Source: Pelargonium tetragonum | Taxonomy: Eukaryota > Streptophyta > Magnoliopsida > Geraniales > Geraniaceae | Length of the DNA: 64,000 nt | Reading direction: 5' to 3' | NCBI GenBank assembly: GCA_036897445.1 | Contig: JAYMTL010000056.1 | Span: 1 to 64,000, forward strand | Shown here: positions 1 through 13,100 of the stretch, piece by piece | How positions within the stretch are numbered: the stretch's first letter is position 1 | Layout: every line of letters starts with the position of its first letter | Position numbers and translations under genes: made by a program | Notes under the pieces: generated by a model | What the model was told of the DNA's origin: nothing | What the model saw: the letters and a program-made list of their open reading frames with translations, nothing else | Databases searched by the model: none

Positions 1-1592
1 AAATTCCTTTAACTCCCCCAACTAGCTTCTCCAAGGAGATTCTAAGGGACACGACTTAGTTACTTAATTCATAACGCTCTATTCAAAAACCTGTCTTTTC
101 AACACCCCTGGTTATACCCTATTCCAAGAAACTTAAAAACCCAAAGTCCCGTTATACTTAATTAAAAAAAGTCTTGCTATCCTGAGAAGCTAAAAAAGCT
201 AAAACAAAAACTCCTAAATGTATACTCAAATTAAACGTAGGATAACCCTCGCAAGAAAGACCTTACCTTAGGTCTTACTAATAATTTAAAATCCCTATCC
301 TTAGAAACTTGTTAAAACCTCTAACAGAACATGAAGAAAACGTCCCCTTTGGTAAGACTTTCCTTCGACCAATTCATATTCTCTTACTTGGACTCCTCAG
401 GTTTTTAAGTACATATTACCAGTTTTATATATATACCTGGTAGCTGTATGAAGCACAAGGAATTACCCGAGATATAAGTGGAAAAGAAGGCATATTCCTA
501 AAAAGCTCCTAAAACAGGCTCATATAGGGTAATTCCTGTAGGCATCCTCTTTTTTATTTACAAAACCCGTGCATTTCCTTCGCGTATTTTGTAACCGGTG
601 TAATCTCGGGAGTTTCCTCTCAACCTTTTGATACCAACTTTGCTAGAACTCCGCAAGAATCTCAGGTATTATAAACACTTAAGTGAGTAACCTTAAAGCA
701 TTCGGATTCTTGATTTTTGTAGTACTTCGCCAATCCCCTCAAAAGGGGTACGAAGAGCCGGCTCTACTTGATGTTCGAACTGAAAGCCAAGTATATGTCT
801 AAAATGTATTGGCGTGGATCTCTAGTGATAAAAGCCTATTAAACTAAAATTCCAATCCAACAAGTTTTCTAAAAAAAGAAAGTTTTTATTTTTAGCTGCC
901 CCGTTTAAAGCCTGTTAGTGGGCTTCCTTTTAGTATTAGGAGTCCCGAGTTTAGACATTCTACTTTTTCTAAGAACCCGTCGGAGTCAATCTCATTTAGC
1001 ATAGAACAGGGCTCCCCTCGCTTAGTCCGATTTTATCCTGCAAACACACGAGTATAAGATTAAATAGAATTCCTTTCGTACGAGGTGCATGTAATATTTG
1101 ACTTTATAACAAGCATAGAAATAGCTCGACTTTCCCTCGAAATTTACCCCAGGAACGGACCTCTCCTATACAGAATATGCCGTATAAAAAGAAAAAGTAT
1201 ACCTATTTTATTCCAATTTTAGAATCATATTATTTTTTTTGTTGATTAATCCCCGCTCTCATTCACGGAAGGATTCGGACTCCTTTTCTTCAAGTCTCTT
1301 GTAATGTTCCCAATTGAATTGCTTTTCCTAATCCTAGTAGCAGTTCAAAAGGTCCTGATCCCAGCTTCCACAGTTAGGGTATCCAAATTAGTTCCATTTC
1401 TTTCTCAGTGCCTTAGAAGATTCTTAAGTAGTTTAGTAATCCCACTTCTCCTAGGATCCAGCTCACTTACACCTTTTCGAGTTCCCGAAAGCCTTACTTA
1501 TTCCACTCAGGCGGTTTCCCTTAAGTCCTTGTAATCTCTATTCAATCAAGTCCTTAAACTTTATTAATAACACAGTTTTTTTTGAAATTATC

Positions 1593-1609
1593 TATATATA
1601 TATATTATA
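1593..1609. repeat. Short TA dinucleotide run
   Basis: Six TA units in a row followed by an imperfect TA tail, inside A/T-rich text. It is an ordinary simple repeat; I see no flanking origin or promoter motif. Confidence 0.7.
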
Positions 1610-1676
1610 ACCACTAACGGCTTACTTTACTATAACAAGAGTTTACAAGAAGAGCTAAGATCTATTTCTATCTAAG

Positions 1677-1694
1677 TGATTCTAATGACAAAAC
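1677..1694 (+). repeat. 18-bp dispersed direct repeat, copy 1
   Basis: The word TGATTCTAATGACAAAAC is present here and again, identically and in the same orientation, at 61291-61308. The inner word TTCTAATGACA also occurs at 3509-3519. An 18-bp exact match is not expected by chance in 64 kb, though it is short. It lies in non-coding text and its role is unknown. Confidence 0.6.
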
Positions 1695-3474
1695 TTTGAT
1701 GATTTATCAATTAACAAGCAATGAGATCCTTATGTCTATAGTTACTTACTACCCCTAAATCTTCCTTTCAAACAAAGACAAAAAAGCTAAGGCAAACCTA
1801 TTAGTAATAAACTGAAAGAAATAGCTATCGATTAACTACATGTCAGGATCTAAATCTTATATACAAAAAAATCCATAAGTTCCTCTATACTCCTTAACTT
1901 TTATTAAATAACCAGCACACTAGCTGGCTTTAAAGAAAAGGTTTAAGCTCAGAATCTTTTTACATTCTATTAAGAAGTAGTCGTGTGTACCTTGCCCCTA
2001 TCCTATTTTCTCAGTATCCCGTTGAAGTAAATAATTTAGATCAATAAAGAGAAGCCTTAACTTCACCACGATATGATGCTAGAATGGTGTTTTAGAAGTT
2101 GCTCATCGAAACACATTTGAGTAATAGAATAATATGAAGGGTTTCAATCAAATAAAAGGGGAGTGCTGAATCGTACTTGGTCTAATTGTAACTCTATTTG
2201 TGGTATTAGGAAGGCTGGATTCTGGAAGTTTTTTTTCTATATAAATTCATTCTTAGTTCTTGTATTCTTGAGAGTAGAGTCCTAGGATTTCGGATTAAGA
2301 TCTTGTAGACTAGTTGACTTGTATTCTATTCTGGGTAAAGCTAGCTAAGAATGCTTAGGAAGTGTACTTATCCGATCCATCTGTCATTGCCGGTCTAGCA
2401 ATAGTTATTGTCTTGAGGAAAAGTTTACTTTGTAGTAATAGAATACATGAACTGGTGTTGTTATAGTTATAATGGAAATGGGAGTTAAAGATTATAAAGG
2501 AAACAAGGCTTCTCTTTTCTTATAGCTGGTAAAGAGTTCAGATAATGAATTTCCAGATGGATCTATTTGTATTAAGGAGATTCCTAAGAATAATTGCTAA
2601 CAGATAGTATAGGATGGAAAGAACTCTCTTAATTGTCTTCTTTGTTATTGGCTTTGTTGTAGCAAGGTAGTTCTTATTTCCTTGAATGATAAGCTACTAA
2701 GGAAAAGGAATAAGAGTAATAAATTACCTTAAAATGTAATCCTACTATTATTTCTTATTTCTATAGATAAAATGGGTTTACTAGGGGGGCGCTCCCTCTG
2801 AAAGCGGCTTTCTTGCGGATGTCCTGCTTGCTTTAGTATTCAGAATAAGTAAGATAAAAAAAAGTATTCGGAATCTAAAGTAAGTTCATTTTCAGTATGT
2901 AGCAGCTATGTTGTTTCGAGTCTGTAAATCTTGGACGAATTATAGATCCCAGTTTTCCAAGTTAAATGTATCAACAGCTTAAAAGGCAGCTTAACTGGCA
3001 AGGAAGAATTTATAGAAATATTAGGTTTCTTTGGTTTAATGTTTTAACGTGCATTCCTTTTAGCTTTTAGGAAAGTTCCTGGAAAGTAAAGGAGATTAAG
3101 TAGAAGAACTCAAATTTAAAGAGAACTGAATTTAGGTTATCTTCCTATCATGTTCCCAGAGAATTCCTAACTAGATAATCTATTCCTTCATTCATTTCTT
3201 TGTGTAATGTCGAGCTACTTATTCTTGAAAATTGTTATAATAGGATAGTTGCAAGATTCTATTGTTCTTTATATTCTCCCAGGATTTTATATAATCGAAA
3301 TTTTCTAGATAGGATTTCCAGTTTAGACTTTTCTGTCTTAGTGGATAATAAACCGGAGACCCTTTGGGATTGCAGCTAAGGAGTCTATTCCTAATTCTAT
3401 TTTTTGTAAGTTTATCTTGATTCCGATCTATCAGTTTAGAAAAGGATGATAACATATTCTTGTTAAGCTCTTAG

Positions 3475-3546
3475 AATTGACTTATAGAAATAGACTTTCT
3501 TGTTCTAGTTCTAATGACAGTGACGATAAATAAAGGAACAGAATAA
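3475..3546 (+). repeat. Diverged dispersed repeat, copy A (TGACAGTGACG family)
   Basis: This stretch aligns with 53161-53225 over about 60-70 bp in the same orientation with several small gaps. Shared blocks in the same order are ATTGA, CTTATAGAA, TTTCTTGTT, the exact 11-mer TGACAGTGACG, TAAA and AACAGAAT. A weaker relative (ATGACAATAACGAAAG) is near 61.35 kb. The shared order of blocks makes chance unlikely. No coding frame is preserved between the copies. Confidence 0.55.
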
Positions 3547-3608
3547 CTCTAAATCCTATGTTGTAAGCAGAACCGGTGTTGCTATTTCAGGACACACATT
3601 TATTGCAA

Positions 3609-3636
3609 ACTAAATCCTATAAACCTCTTGATCTTA
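3609..3636 (+). repeat. 28-bp direct repeat, copy 1
   Basis: Twenty-eight bases beginning ACTAAATCCTATAAACCTCT are repeated at 5376-5403 with one mismatch, in the same orientation, 1767 bp apart. Both copies follow an ATTGCA word by 1 and 6 bases, so the duplicated unit may be slightly longer. Both lie inside the 2.1-5.56 kb domain. Confidence 0.8.
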
Positions 3637-5375
3637 CGTGGCTAACAGAAATGTATTCTTCTGTGTAAACCTGTAAAGGAATTGCTTTCTAAATAGCTGG
3701 CAAAGAATCCTAAGTTTATGAATAGCTGTATTGACAGTAAAGGAGTCTATTTTCTTTTTGGGAGTTGCATTTCCTTTGATTTTCAAGTTTCAGTAGCTAT
3801 TAAATTAAGGACTAAGGAAATTGTTTAGCAGGATACAGTAACTCAATGTACTCAGGACCAAACTCAACTAGTAAAGAGTTGTAAGCCAGCATAGAACAGT
3901 CCAAAGCAAGCGGTTTTTCTATGTTTCTGAGATTCCTTAGTTTCCTTTTGGGTTATCGCAGAGAGTTGGTTATCCTTTTTCAGAGGAAAGACTCTACTCT
4001 CTAATTCTATTCTAGTTGAGGGAACTTTCCGAGTGCTCAGAATTCTTAAAAGTTCTTAATCTTAGAGGTTCCTGGATAATAAGTGTAACTATAGGACTTG
4101 ATTATCTTGTGCTAATGGAAAACCTGTGGAGCTAGTAGGAATGCCCTTGTAATCAGGTTCAGGGGTATGAGACTTTAGCGGATTCTATTAGGTTTCTTAG
4201 CAGTATTAGACAGATTCTTTTCTTGAGCTCCTATCCAACTTGACATTCCTAAATGAGATCTTTATGAAGGAGACTTGTTTAGTTCTTTGTAAGGATAATC
4301 CTAATATTAGTATTTTGTATTCCTTTAGTTCTTGTGACTGTTGCACTTTGTCGGATTGCAGGTAAAGAAATTTCTTCTTCTAACGGAATTCCAGCTGGGT
4401 GGAGTTAACATTGATGTTGATGGTAGAAAAAAGAGTATTGTATGAGGAGCTTACAGGACTCTCACTTTCATGTCTAAGAAAGAGTATATTTCCTTTTGAG
4501 TTGAGTGCATATCCCTATTATTATGATATATTATGATAGCCAGGATGTTTACTATTTACCAAGGAGTTTAAGACAGAAACCTGATTCCTTGTTGTGTTAT
4601 AATGGAATATGCGGTAAAGGAATAACATATTCTAGTCTAAGCTTTAACAGATATTCTATAGTTTATGAAGTTTATGATAGATAGAATATAGCACTCTCCT
4701 AATCATGGGTTTGGGAGTTGTTGTCAAGCTGTTGGAGCTAAAAGTGTTGATGTCTTCTTTGTATCTTAGTCTTTCTTGGTATATACTTCCGTGTAATCAA
4801 GAGATTGTAAGGACTATTGTATAGGAACTGTTGCTAAACTCTAAGTGCGAAGAGCTTTCCTTAGTTCATTAGAGAGTTTAAGATTCTAATTGAAACCTGA
4901 CGGACATTGCAGCTGTTAATGGATTTAGGTGTAGCTCTGTACTGTTGTAGCACGAAGTTCTTAGAGAGCTTGATACCTATAATTGTGTAATTAATGGACA
5001 GTATAAGGAGAGAATCCTATTTGTATTTGAGTTGAGAGTAGATTCATAAGCTTATTAGGAGCAGCTAATAAAGGTGTTCTTGTCTTTGGAATACCCTTGT
5101 AAGAGGTAAAGGCTCTCTTTCTAACTAATTGGAGGTAATTTGTCTTCTCTCTTCTTGTCTAATGTCCTTGTAAGCCTATCTATATTATAGCTGGCAAAGG
5201 TGTTTATAGAAGCTATTTGACTTTGTTATTGAGGCATGCCGAAGTGTTGCAGTTGAAAGGGAAGTCATTTACTGTGTTACTTTGAGAGTATAGTCCTAAG
5301 AATTTCTTGTTCTTGTAGAAAGTCCCTTCTGTGTAGGTTCAGGAATAATATAATTTGTCTGTCATTGCAGTAACA

Positions 5376-5403
5376 ACTAAATCCTATAAACCTCTGGATC
5401 TTA
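5376..5403 (+). repeat. 28-bp direct repeat, copy 2
   Basis: Partner of 3609-3636, identical except for one T-to-G difference near its 3' end. It is preceded by a TTGCAG word and followed by a GTAAAG word (5428). Confidence 0.8.
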
Positions 5404-6759
5404 ATCTTTGGAAGCTGTGATGCTAAGGTAAAGCCGGCCTGGAAACTGGACTGACCGATTAATCCTTTTACAGAGAGGAATTCATTCTCTTAATTCTTGC
5501 TTTGGAAGTTAAAGTTGTTTGCTTAAAACCGATAAATAATGAAATATCGAGGTAAAGCATAGGGATATCGGCCTGAATAAGGTAGTACTTCTCGTGTTAC
5601 TTGTTTTAATTAAAGAGGGGCCCCTAGTTTTGGTAGATAAAGCTCCCTTTAAACATAAAGGAGTCTCCGGTCTCAGTAGTTATGAAATATTAAATAGGAA
5701 TTTCTCAAGGAATCCCCTTTACAACGTACGGAACTTTTCTTCAAATTCGTTGCTAAGTATACTTTATCTTACAGTAAAATACATATATTATCAGTCCAAA
5801 GTTTCAACAATGTTTTTTAAATAACAAAACAAGTTTTTTCCTTTTTCTTAAGGGATTTTAGGAGCCCTTGTGTATCTGATGTACTACTTTGCAACCGAAT
5901 TCTTTAAGCATTTACTTTAAAAGCTAGACCTGATAATACAACCAATTACTATCTATAACAATCTAATACAAGTAAAGAAAACCAAAGTTCTGCGAGTTAA
6001 AATATCTAATATTAAAGTTACCCGTAGCTTGATTTCTTGTTGAAGCACAAAAAGTAGAAAAGAAAGAGCTTATATAAATAGACTTTGAAATAAAATTTAT
6101 ATATGATCTCTAAGTTGATAGATTGTTTAGAGTGTTAGGACAAAAAAAGTCAATCATCTCCGAATAGAAGGCCCATAGGTTCGAATAGAGTGATCTCAGC
6201 AAAGAGTGTCTTCGAAATGACTTATATAGATATAGAACAAATCCCTTCCTTCGGATGCAGTCGGGTAAAACAACAATATCTATTATCTCTAAGGGTTTTC
6301 TCTTCCTTTCTTTTCGAAAAGAACCTGGAGCAAGAGGTAGTTTATCTAATAAGAAACTAGTACACTATATTCACTATATTTTAGGGTATTATACTTAACT
6401 CTAAATACAATACATAAAACACTAAAGACTTTATATAAGACTATAAACTATAAAGGAATACTATATATTCTGTAGACTAGGTCTCGAAGTAGAAATTGTT
6501 ACATTAGAATTCTTTTTCACTGATCGAGGGAATCGCACTTACTTTTACAGAACTTTAAAGGGTGTAACTCGGGACTCCTTAAGCCCAATCTATTGGAGAA
6601 GCTTGGCTTTTTTGAAGAGTTAACAGGTAAAGTCATGGGTTCTGTGCTCTGTAGCCGGTGTCTTATGATAGGGAGTAGAATTGAAACTAGAGCCCTTTTG
6701 GAAAGTTTTGACTTTTGGTAAAGGTGTTTTTTATCTATAGAGTATCTTTTGCTTCCTGA

Positions 6760-6954
6760 ATTTCTTAGTTAAAGCCGGTATAGCCAATAAGAATCTTAGT
6801 AACACTAAGGAGGTATTCCTCAAGTAGAACCCCTAAGAGTGTAGCTCCTAAGTTAGAGGGTGCTGCTAAGAGTAAGATACGGATAATACCGAGTCTAGCT
6901 AAGAGTCTAGGTATGCATAAGGTATCGAAGATAAGAGGATGAGATTAGAACCTA
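6760..6954 (+). other. Coding-like patch rich in Lys/Ser/Ala/Pro
   Basis: Between two TGA codons the frame starting at 6760 runs to TGA at 6952-6954 with two TAG codons near its start (at 6775 and 6781) and none after. Its last 45 residues read like a basic, low-complexity protein tail, with segments such as TPKSVAPKLEGAAKSK and IPSLAKSLGMHKVSK. There is no ATG near the start and no recognisable domain. The word TAAGAGTGTAGCTCCTA (6834-6850) recurs with one change at 62895-62911 and, in shortened form, in other A-rich islands, read in the same phase (Lys-Ser-Val/Ile-Ala). I treat it as a possible relic of a coding sequence; chance remains possible. Confidence 0.3.
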
Positions 6955-7157
6955 CGCCTTACTCTGGTTAAGAACGTTTTAAAAGAACTAAGGCTAAAGA
7001 AACAGGTTTCCAGTAAAATAAAGCTAGAATGACAGGAGCGCACTATTAAAATGAAAGATTCCGGGTAAGATACATTTCATTTAAGGGTTTCCTTTTCTTT
7101 TACTGTGGATTCCCGTGGGATACTTTAAAATAAAAATAAGTAAGCTTTGTTAATGGC

Positions 7158-7174
7158 AAAGGTTCAAATCCTTT
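7158..7174 (+). pseudogene. Isolated tRNA T-arm relic
   Basis: A perfect 5-bp stem AAAGG/CCTTT encloses the canonical T-loop TTCAAAT, the signature of the T-arm of a bacterial or organellar tRNA. No anticodon arm or D-arm with correct spacing can be found upstream; a GTTAA word at 7149 is too close to be the anticodon loop. It is best read as the 3' remnant of a tRNA gene, identity unknown, or as chance. Confidence 0.35.
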
Positions 7175-10100
7175 CACTTTTTGTTCTCATATACAAAAAA
7201 GGGGGATTGTGCACTTAACTGCTCCAATTTTTCTATAGTATATTTGTGTAACTCTCTCGTCCCTATTTTAGGGGGGACCCGTACTCCTGCTTAGTATTAT
7301 ACCTCATGTTTAGTAAAACCTCCAAATCTAAATCTTTAGCCACTGCGCTTTCTTGATCGACAAAAATTCCTTTTACCGGAAGACCCCAGGAATTCACTCC
7401 TTTTTTAATCTTAAAGGAAAGGGACTAATAAAAAATACTTAGTAAATGAAGAAAGTTAAGGATCTAAAATCTAGTAACGACTATTTTCCAACATGAGGTG
7501 ATTAAGTTTAAATATCAAGAAGGAGTCAAATCTTATAAAATTCTCAAATAAATCAGGCATTCGGAATACGCCTATCTCTTAAATGAGATCTCAGCCCATG
7601 TAATAAGTCACTGAATTCACAGGGAACTCCCATAGCTCTTAGGGAATCCTCTATATTATCCGGAGTTTTTCTTTAAAAATTTTTTATAGTAAGAAGGATC
7701 CGCTTAGAAAAACGCCTGCTTCAAAAAAGACAACCGGCTTTTATAAGGAGCCAATTTAAAGATTTTGTGGAACTCCTAGGTACTGAGGAAGCCGGGTATA
7801 TAGAAGAATTTTCATAAAGCTGCGCACCATATAACTATTTGTATTTGCGCTTATATATTTTGGATACAGTACTAGAAGCAGCAAAGCAAGCTAAAAAAGT
7901 CAAAAGGTATGCTGGAGAGCTTTCTTTATCCTAAACAACGGGGCTATAGTATATTTTGATATTGACTAAAAAGACAAACACAGAGTTAAATAAATGCATA
8001 TAGAAAAGCAGGAGTACTTTAAAATTAAAGTTATAGCACTTATCAAAGTCTTCCTATTCCTATATAGACCTTCTCATCTTAAAAGAAAGCCCTGTAGTTG
8101 TAGTACAAAAGACTAAAAATTCAATTAAGAAAGAAATTCTTTTCCTATTTATCTGATTTACTTTTATGAACTTCCTTTGCTTAGGTTTCGATTTATATAG
8201 TAAATCCCAGCAGGATTTCTTACGAAGGCGCGTTTTATACCTACGGGTGTTTAGTTGGACGGGGTTCCCGTTTTATTAATATAAAAGTTGCAGGGTTATT
8301 GCTTGGGAGATAGTTGATATCCAAATGCACTTTACTTTTTACTAGCTTTCAGGTAAGACTCGGGGTTTAATAAGGTATTCTTTATATAAGCGGGGTATAG
8401 ATTAGACGTGAAAGGTTAATGGAAATTTTTCTTTAACTTTGTTGGAGATGCTTCGAGGAAGATTTTTTTACTAAAGAAGCTGTCAGCGAGTAGAGGAAAA
8501 GTTTGACATAAACTCCCTTTTGAGTTGAATACCAAGGACTACAAAAGGCTATAAAGCCTGTCAATTTTAATCAACACTCAGTAACCTAATCGCCTCAATC
8601 GGAGAAACTAGACCTATTTAGATGTATTCTATCTTTATCGTAATTAACGCAAAATACCGAGCTCTTTGTTAGGAGGAGAAAAACACAGCTGCTGGGGTTA
8701 CGCCTTTGGAGTTAAATCCCTAGTAGAAGTTGAGTATAAGACTTAAGGTTTTATTTCCTAAAAAAATAGGAGTAAATCTATGAAATTTATGAATATCTTT
8801 TGACAAATATTTAACAATATAGAATAAGAGTTTCCTAAATTTTTCTATTACTTGCAAACCCTCCTTTAAGCCTTTCTTATAGCAGCTCTTACTTTTTTCT
8901 AGAGTTCCTCTTAGAGACAGAGAAGACTTTACTAATTACTAAATAAAGTAAAAAAAAGTTCCATAAAGAGGTTTACTTTGGGTTGGAAATTCTAAAGACT
9001 CTTTTTTGAATTTCATGACTTAATAAAACTCCCGGGGCATAAAAGACACTGAGGTTAAGGTTTATATAACCGGAAAAAGCACCCTTATGCTCAGGTAATT
9101 TATTATACCCAAGTTTTTCGAGGAGTAGCTCATCAAGTCTTTTCTTTTAAACTTAAGATAAATTTCTTTTTGGTATATCTTTTTCATTTCCGCAACAACT
9201 TTAGTAATGCTGTTACTGTATGGTTTTTATTCTATATTATATATAATGTTACCTTAACCCTTTTGTGAGACTCTTTTCATCCTAAAGAAATAAAATACTA
9301 ACTATAGCAATTCCAAGGCTTTTATTTACAGTTAAGGGATTTGCAAAAAGTACTCTGATTAGATTCTCCTGGAATTAGATATCCCCCGACTTGTTAACGA
9401 AAGGGCCTTTTTTTTAGTAACTTTTTGTAAAAGCTTTGCTGAGAATTAAAACTTTGTAAGTTTGTAAGGTAGGGTTCCAAAATACTAGAAAAATCTCAAA
9501 ACTTCATAGTCTACTTAAATAATTGTGCTCCCTTCCTGTTCTATTTTCGAGTCTCTTAAGAGCCTCTTCTTGTATCAAAAATATTAAAAATTAGAAACGT
9601 ATAAACTCTGTCCTATATTTTTCTTTTTTTGTCGTTATCGAAACTCTAATAAAGGAGAGAGAAGGCACGGAGTTTGGCTAGTTTATGCTTTTTTTATTGT
9701 GAAAAGTAGCGGGATGCTGGGTACTATTTGTGCTACCTGATATAGGGGAAGTTTCTGTAGATTGCTTTTACTGGAAAATGGAATGGATGTGGATCCAACT
9801 TCGAAAGATTTACAAAGGACAAGAACTGCTTAGTTAATTCTTTACGGTACATAAAAAGAGTTGGAGGACCGGTAAGGCTTTCGTTTTTATACGTTTTTAC
9901 AAGCGGGTTAAGGCACTAATAAAAGAAACTTAAGGAACCTGGGAATCTACAAGACGGGGATCCTTGAGACTTAAACTTACTGGAATAAAATAGGTAAGAG
10001 AAATATAGTTAATACCACGGGGACCGAGGAGGCGCTCCTGTAACATGTAATTTTTCCGCGAGGTTTTGATTGACAATTGAAATGTATAACGAGCCATTTT

Positions 10101-13100
10101 AATGTCGAAAGTATTATAATGGAGTACTGTAAAGGAAAGGAGTTTTTTGTTGTAATAATCCCGAATATAAAATTATAAATACATATATATATAAAGTGTT
10201 AGCCAAGGTGAAGTTGAAGTTTGGGGATTTTTATAAAGGAAACTCCTTATCCTCCCCCGGGTCCTTGCTTTGTTATAAAGCGACTAGATCCTTTCAAGAA
10301 TACGTCGAATGGAAGTTACATGGTTTACGCTTTTTGATCCCTTGTTTGTCGAAAGCGCTTTTCTTAAACAGGGGCTTAGGTGTATTTTAAGTAAAGTATT
10401 CCATATTTTATTTTCAATAGCAAAAACTATAGCCTTAATAAACTTAGAATTTCTTCCCCCAAGCTCTAGTAGTAGCTAACCTATACTTAAAACGAAACCC
10501 GCATCTAATCGAGTTAGTCACTGTGGTCAAAATACTTTTTATAGCAGTGTCCTCCAAGACTTTTCTAGTTCTAGTCTGGTACAATAATTTTGTGACTCAA
10601 AGCCCCTAAACGTTAAAATTATCGAGTGGCCAATACTTCTAATTAAGAGATATATGTTAAAGCCAGTAGAGTTTCTTAAGCTAAATACTAACTCTTGTTA
10701 CTCTTTATTCTGTTGAATATTCCTTTGTTATACTCTATAAAATGAAATGCTATTTCTTATGATCCGAATTACAATTTACTACGTATAGCTTATTACCTTT
10801 TACCTATGGATAAGACTCCTAACCAAACTTTTTATCCCGTTTTCGATCCTTGGGTACTCCCAAGAAGAGCTCCTTATAGGATCCTTTATCATTGAAATTG
10901 AGCATTTATATGAGTCAAGTTTCTCGATTTGTTGTATAGGCAATTCTCCTTAAAAATCTAACTGTGAAAGATATAAATTCTCAAGGTTGAAAGAGATACT
11001 GTGCCTATTACTTACGCGATAGAAATTTTCCTTACTTACTGAGATTGGGATATAGTAGGGAATGCTTTTACTGTTAAAATACGATGCCCTTAGACCTGAG
11101 ATTAAGGAATTCCTTGTCAAATCAAAATAGAATCAAGCTTTAAATACATAAATATTTGTTAGGGCTAGCGTAAGGCTATAGGTTATTTATTGAGGAGGAA
11201 TCCCAGCTCATAAGGAGGGCTTTTAATATGAAAACGGGCACCCCAAAAATGCATTGAAATGGAGGGGAACATTCGAGTTAACTAATGTTATAGCGCACCA
11301 AAACGGCCGTATAAGAAATTTGAAAATAGAAAGTCTTGGCAAGATAAACAACTGGAATTACGGCTTCTTCAAGAATAGGTTTTCTAAAAGGAGCTTTTGT
11401 AACAACTAAAAAGTAAAATCCGGTTAGGTCTCCTAAATACAGGATGCCCGTAGTACTACAATTTACAATTACAAATCAGTGATTTCGTGTTAGGGAACCC
11501 CCTTTTCAAGAGAGGGCTTACTAGATTCGACGTAGAATACCAAGCCAAGCTAGGGTTTCAAAGAATACGCAACATATATTTTAAGAACTAAGAGAAAAGT
11601 ACTTTTAGTTTCTAACTTCGGTTTACTTCTTTTTTCTAAATTAACTTAAGTGTAAAAACGGGAATCTAGAATTCTACTCGGAGTTTTGTTAGAAAAATTA
11701 GGCGCCTCTGGTCAGGGCATAGGATAGTAAATCCCCGGCGGTGTGGGTCCCCAGATAGAAGAAAGTCAATGCGAATGAATTCTTAGGGCTGTACAATTAC
11801 TAGTAAGGAGCGCCTTTAATCAATAGATAAAAAAACTAGGAACTCAGGGAGGTCTTTTATGAAAATTTATTATGTCACATAAGTTCGAATTAAAAAAGTT
11901 TGTGAAAAGATATTTAATGACTGGAATTTACTGCACTCGAAACAATTCTTATAAAATAAAAACAAGCAAAGTTCTCTTTTTAGTTTTTATATAAAATTTC
12001 TGCTTCTAGGCCTGTACGCGCGGTTTTTCCTTACTCCACTTTTCTTTATATTTATAAAGGAGCCGCTCTATACACGATTCTCAGTTGTAGCAGTAATACA
12101 ACTCTAAGAGTGAATGCTAATTGGATGGGAAGTAGTAATTACAATGAGTAGGAATGGGTCAGAACTGTTAAACCCCCTAGTTAGGCTGTCCTATATTTAG
12201 TTTTAAAGCATTGAAGGATTATAAAAAGGCATAACTATAGTATATGGAGTTGCAAATTCAATAGCTCCGGGGTTGGGATATCAACAAGTAATAACTCTCC
12301 TATTTGTTAATGTTATACACACCTTTTTAAATTAAACATATTAAAAACTTTACGTTATTATTTCATATTTCTTACTGACTGACATGCGCTATTACTCTAT
12401 CTAATTTCATTTCAATATAAAAGGGGAGGTAATTGGTAATTAAGGATATACAATCCTAAAGTTTCGTGATTGAAGAAAAACTCGAATAGTAAATAGTACA
12501 TTACCCAGTCTTTCTGACTAAACTGCGGGAAGGCCCGGTATTAGAAAAAGAGTTTGGTTATGTTATAAAAATAGTACATAGTTCCTTATTTAGTTTCGTA
12601 GATGGTTTTATCCTTATAGAAGCAAAAATTCTATTTTTTTAATGAAAAACTTCAGTGATTAGTCACTTCGCAGTTAGTACGAATAACCACGGCTCAAACC
12701 GCATTTAGATTTGAAATCTACAAATCTCTTTTTACAGGGTTTCTATTCCATTAGGCAGCTAATTATCGGATCCCTTTAGCTATATATAAAGCATCCGCAC
12801 TGTGTTACAGGTCCTCTCTTTTATCTAGTTACACATTGCAATGGATCCAAGAGGTATTTATGTCAAAGAATCCGCGGGTGTATACTCTCTATTATCATTA
12901 TCAAGGATTTTTCATACAAATTACTTTTCACTAGACTCCTATATCCCCATTTATTTATGAAACTATACTTTCAACTTTATAGTATTCCTATGCTTTTTTA
13001 ACCTAAGAAGTCTCTTAGTTTATTAAGGTTTAGTAGTTGACTTACTAGGTTACGGTTTTACATATCTAATGTAAATCCTACAGGGGTTTAAAAATACTAT

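Larger units (their letters stand above)
1..2100. other. AT-rich non-coding stretch
   Basis: No frame in this stretch reads as a recognisable protein and no RNA gene was found on either strand. The text is AT-rich with many short A and T runs and is broken by stops in all six frames. It holds a short TA run near 1593 and one copy of an 18-bp repeat at 1677 whose partner is near the other end of the window. It ends where the text changes at about 2.1 kb. Confidence 0.6.
2100..5560. other. Compositionally distinct domain, no recognisable gene
   Basis: The text here differs from what follows at 5.6 kb: the plus strand is richer in T and G and recurrently carries the words GTAAAG, AGCTGG(C/T)AAAG, TTGTAG and TTGCAG. 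GTAAAG occurs at 2335, 2529, 3086, 3673, 3737, 3871, 4362, 4614, 5106, 5428 and 5552. TTGCAG occurs at 3370, 4356, 4907, 5247 and 5365. No frame is open for long and I recognise no protein. Two internal repeats (3609/5376) and a repeat shared with 53.2 kb lie inside. Text at 57.6-59.95 kb resembles it in the opposite orientation. It may be an old inserted element, a decayed gene or simply a repeat-rich spacer. Confidence 0.45.

Noticed and set aside
1060-1110. TTCCTTTCGTACGAGG, resembling the complement of the large-subunit rRNA sarcin-ricin loop
   Set aside because: None of the conserved large-subunit blocks that should flank it is present on either side, so it is a chance word.
6148-6190. 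CTCCGAA loop and ATAGGTTCGAAT with tRNA-like spacing
   Set aside because: Neither the anticodon stem nor the T-stem pairs; spacing alone is not enough.
9372-9390. GGAATTAGATATCCCCC, resembling the GGATTAGATACCC block of small-subunit rRNA
   Set aside because: Needs two insertions and the neighbouring conserved blocks are missing; likely chance.
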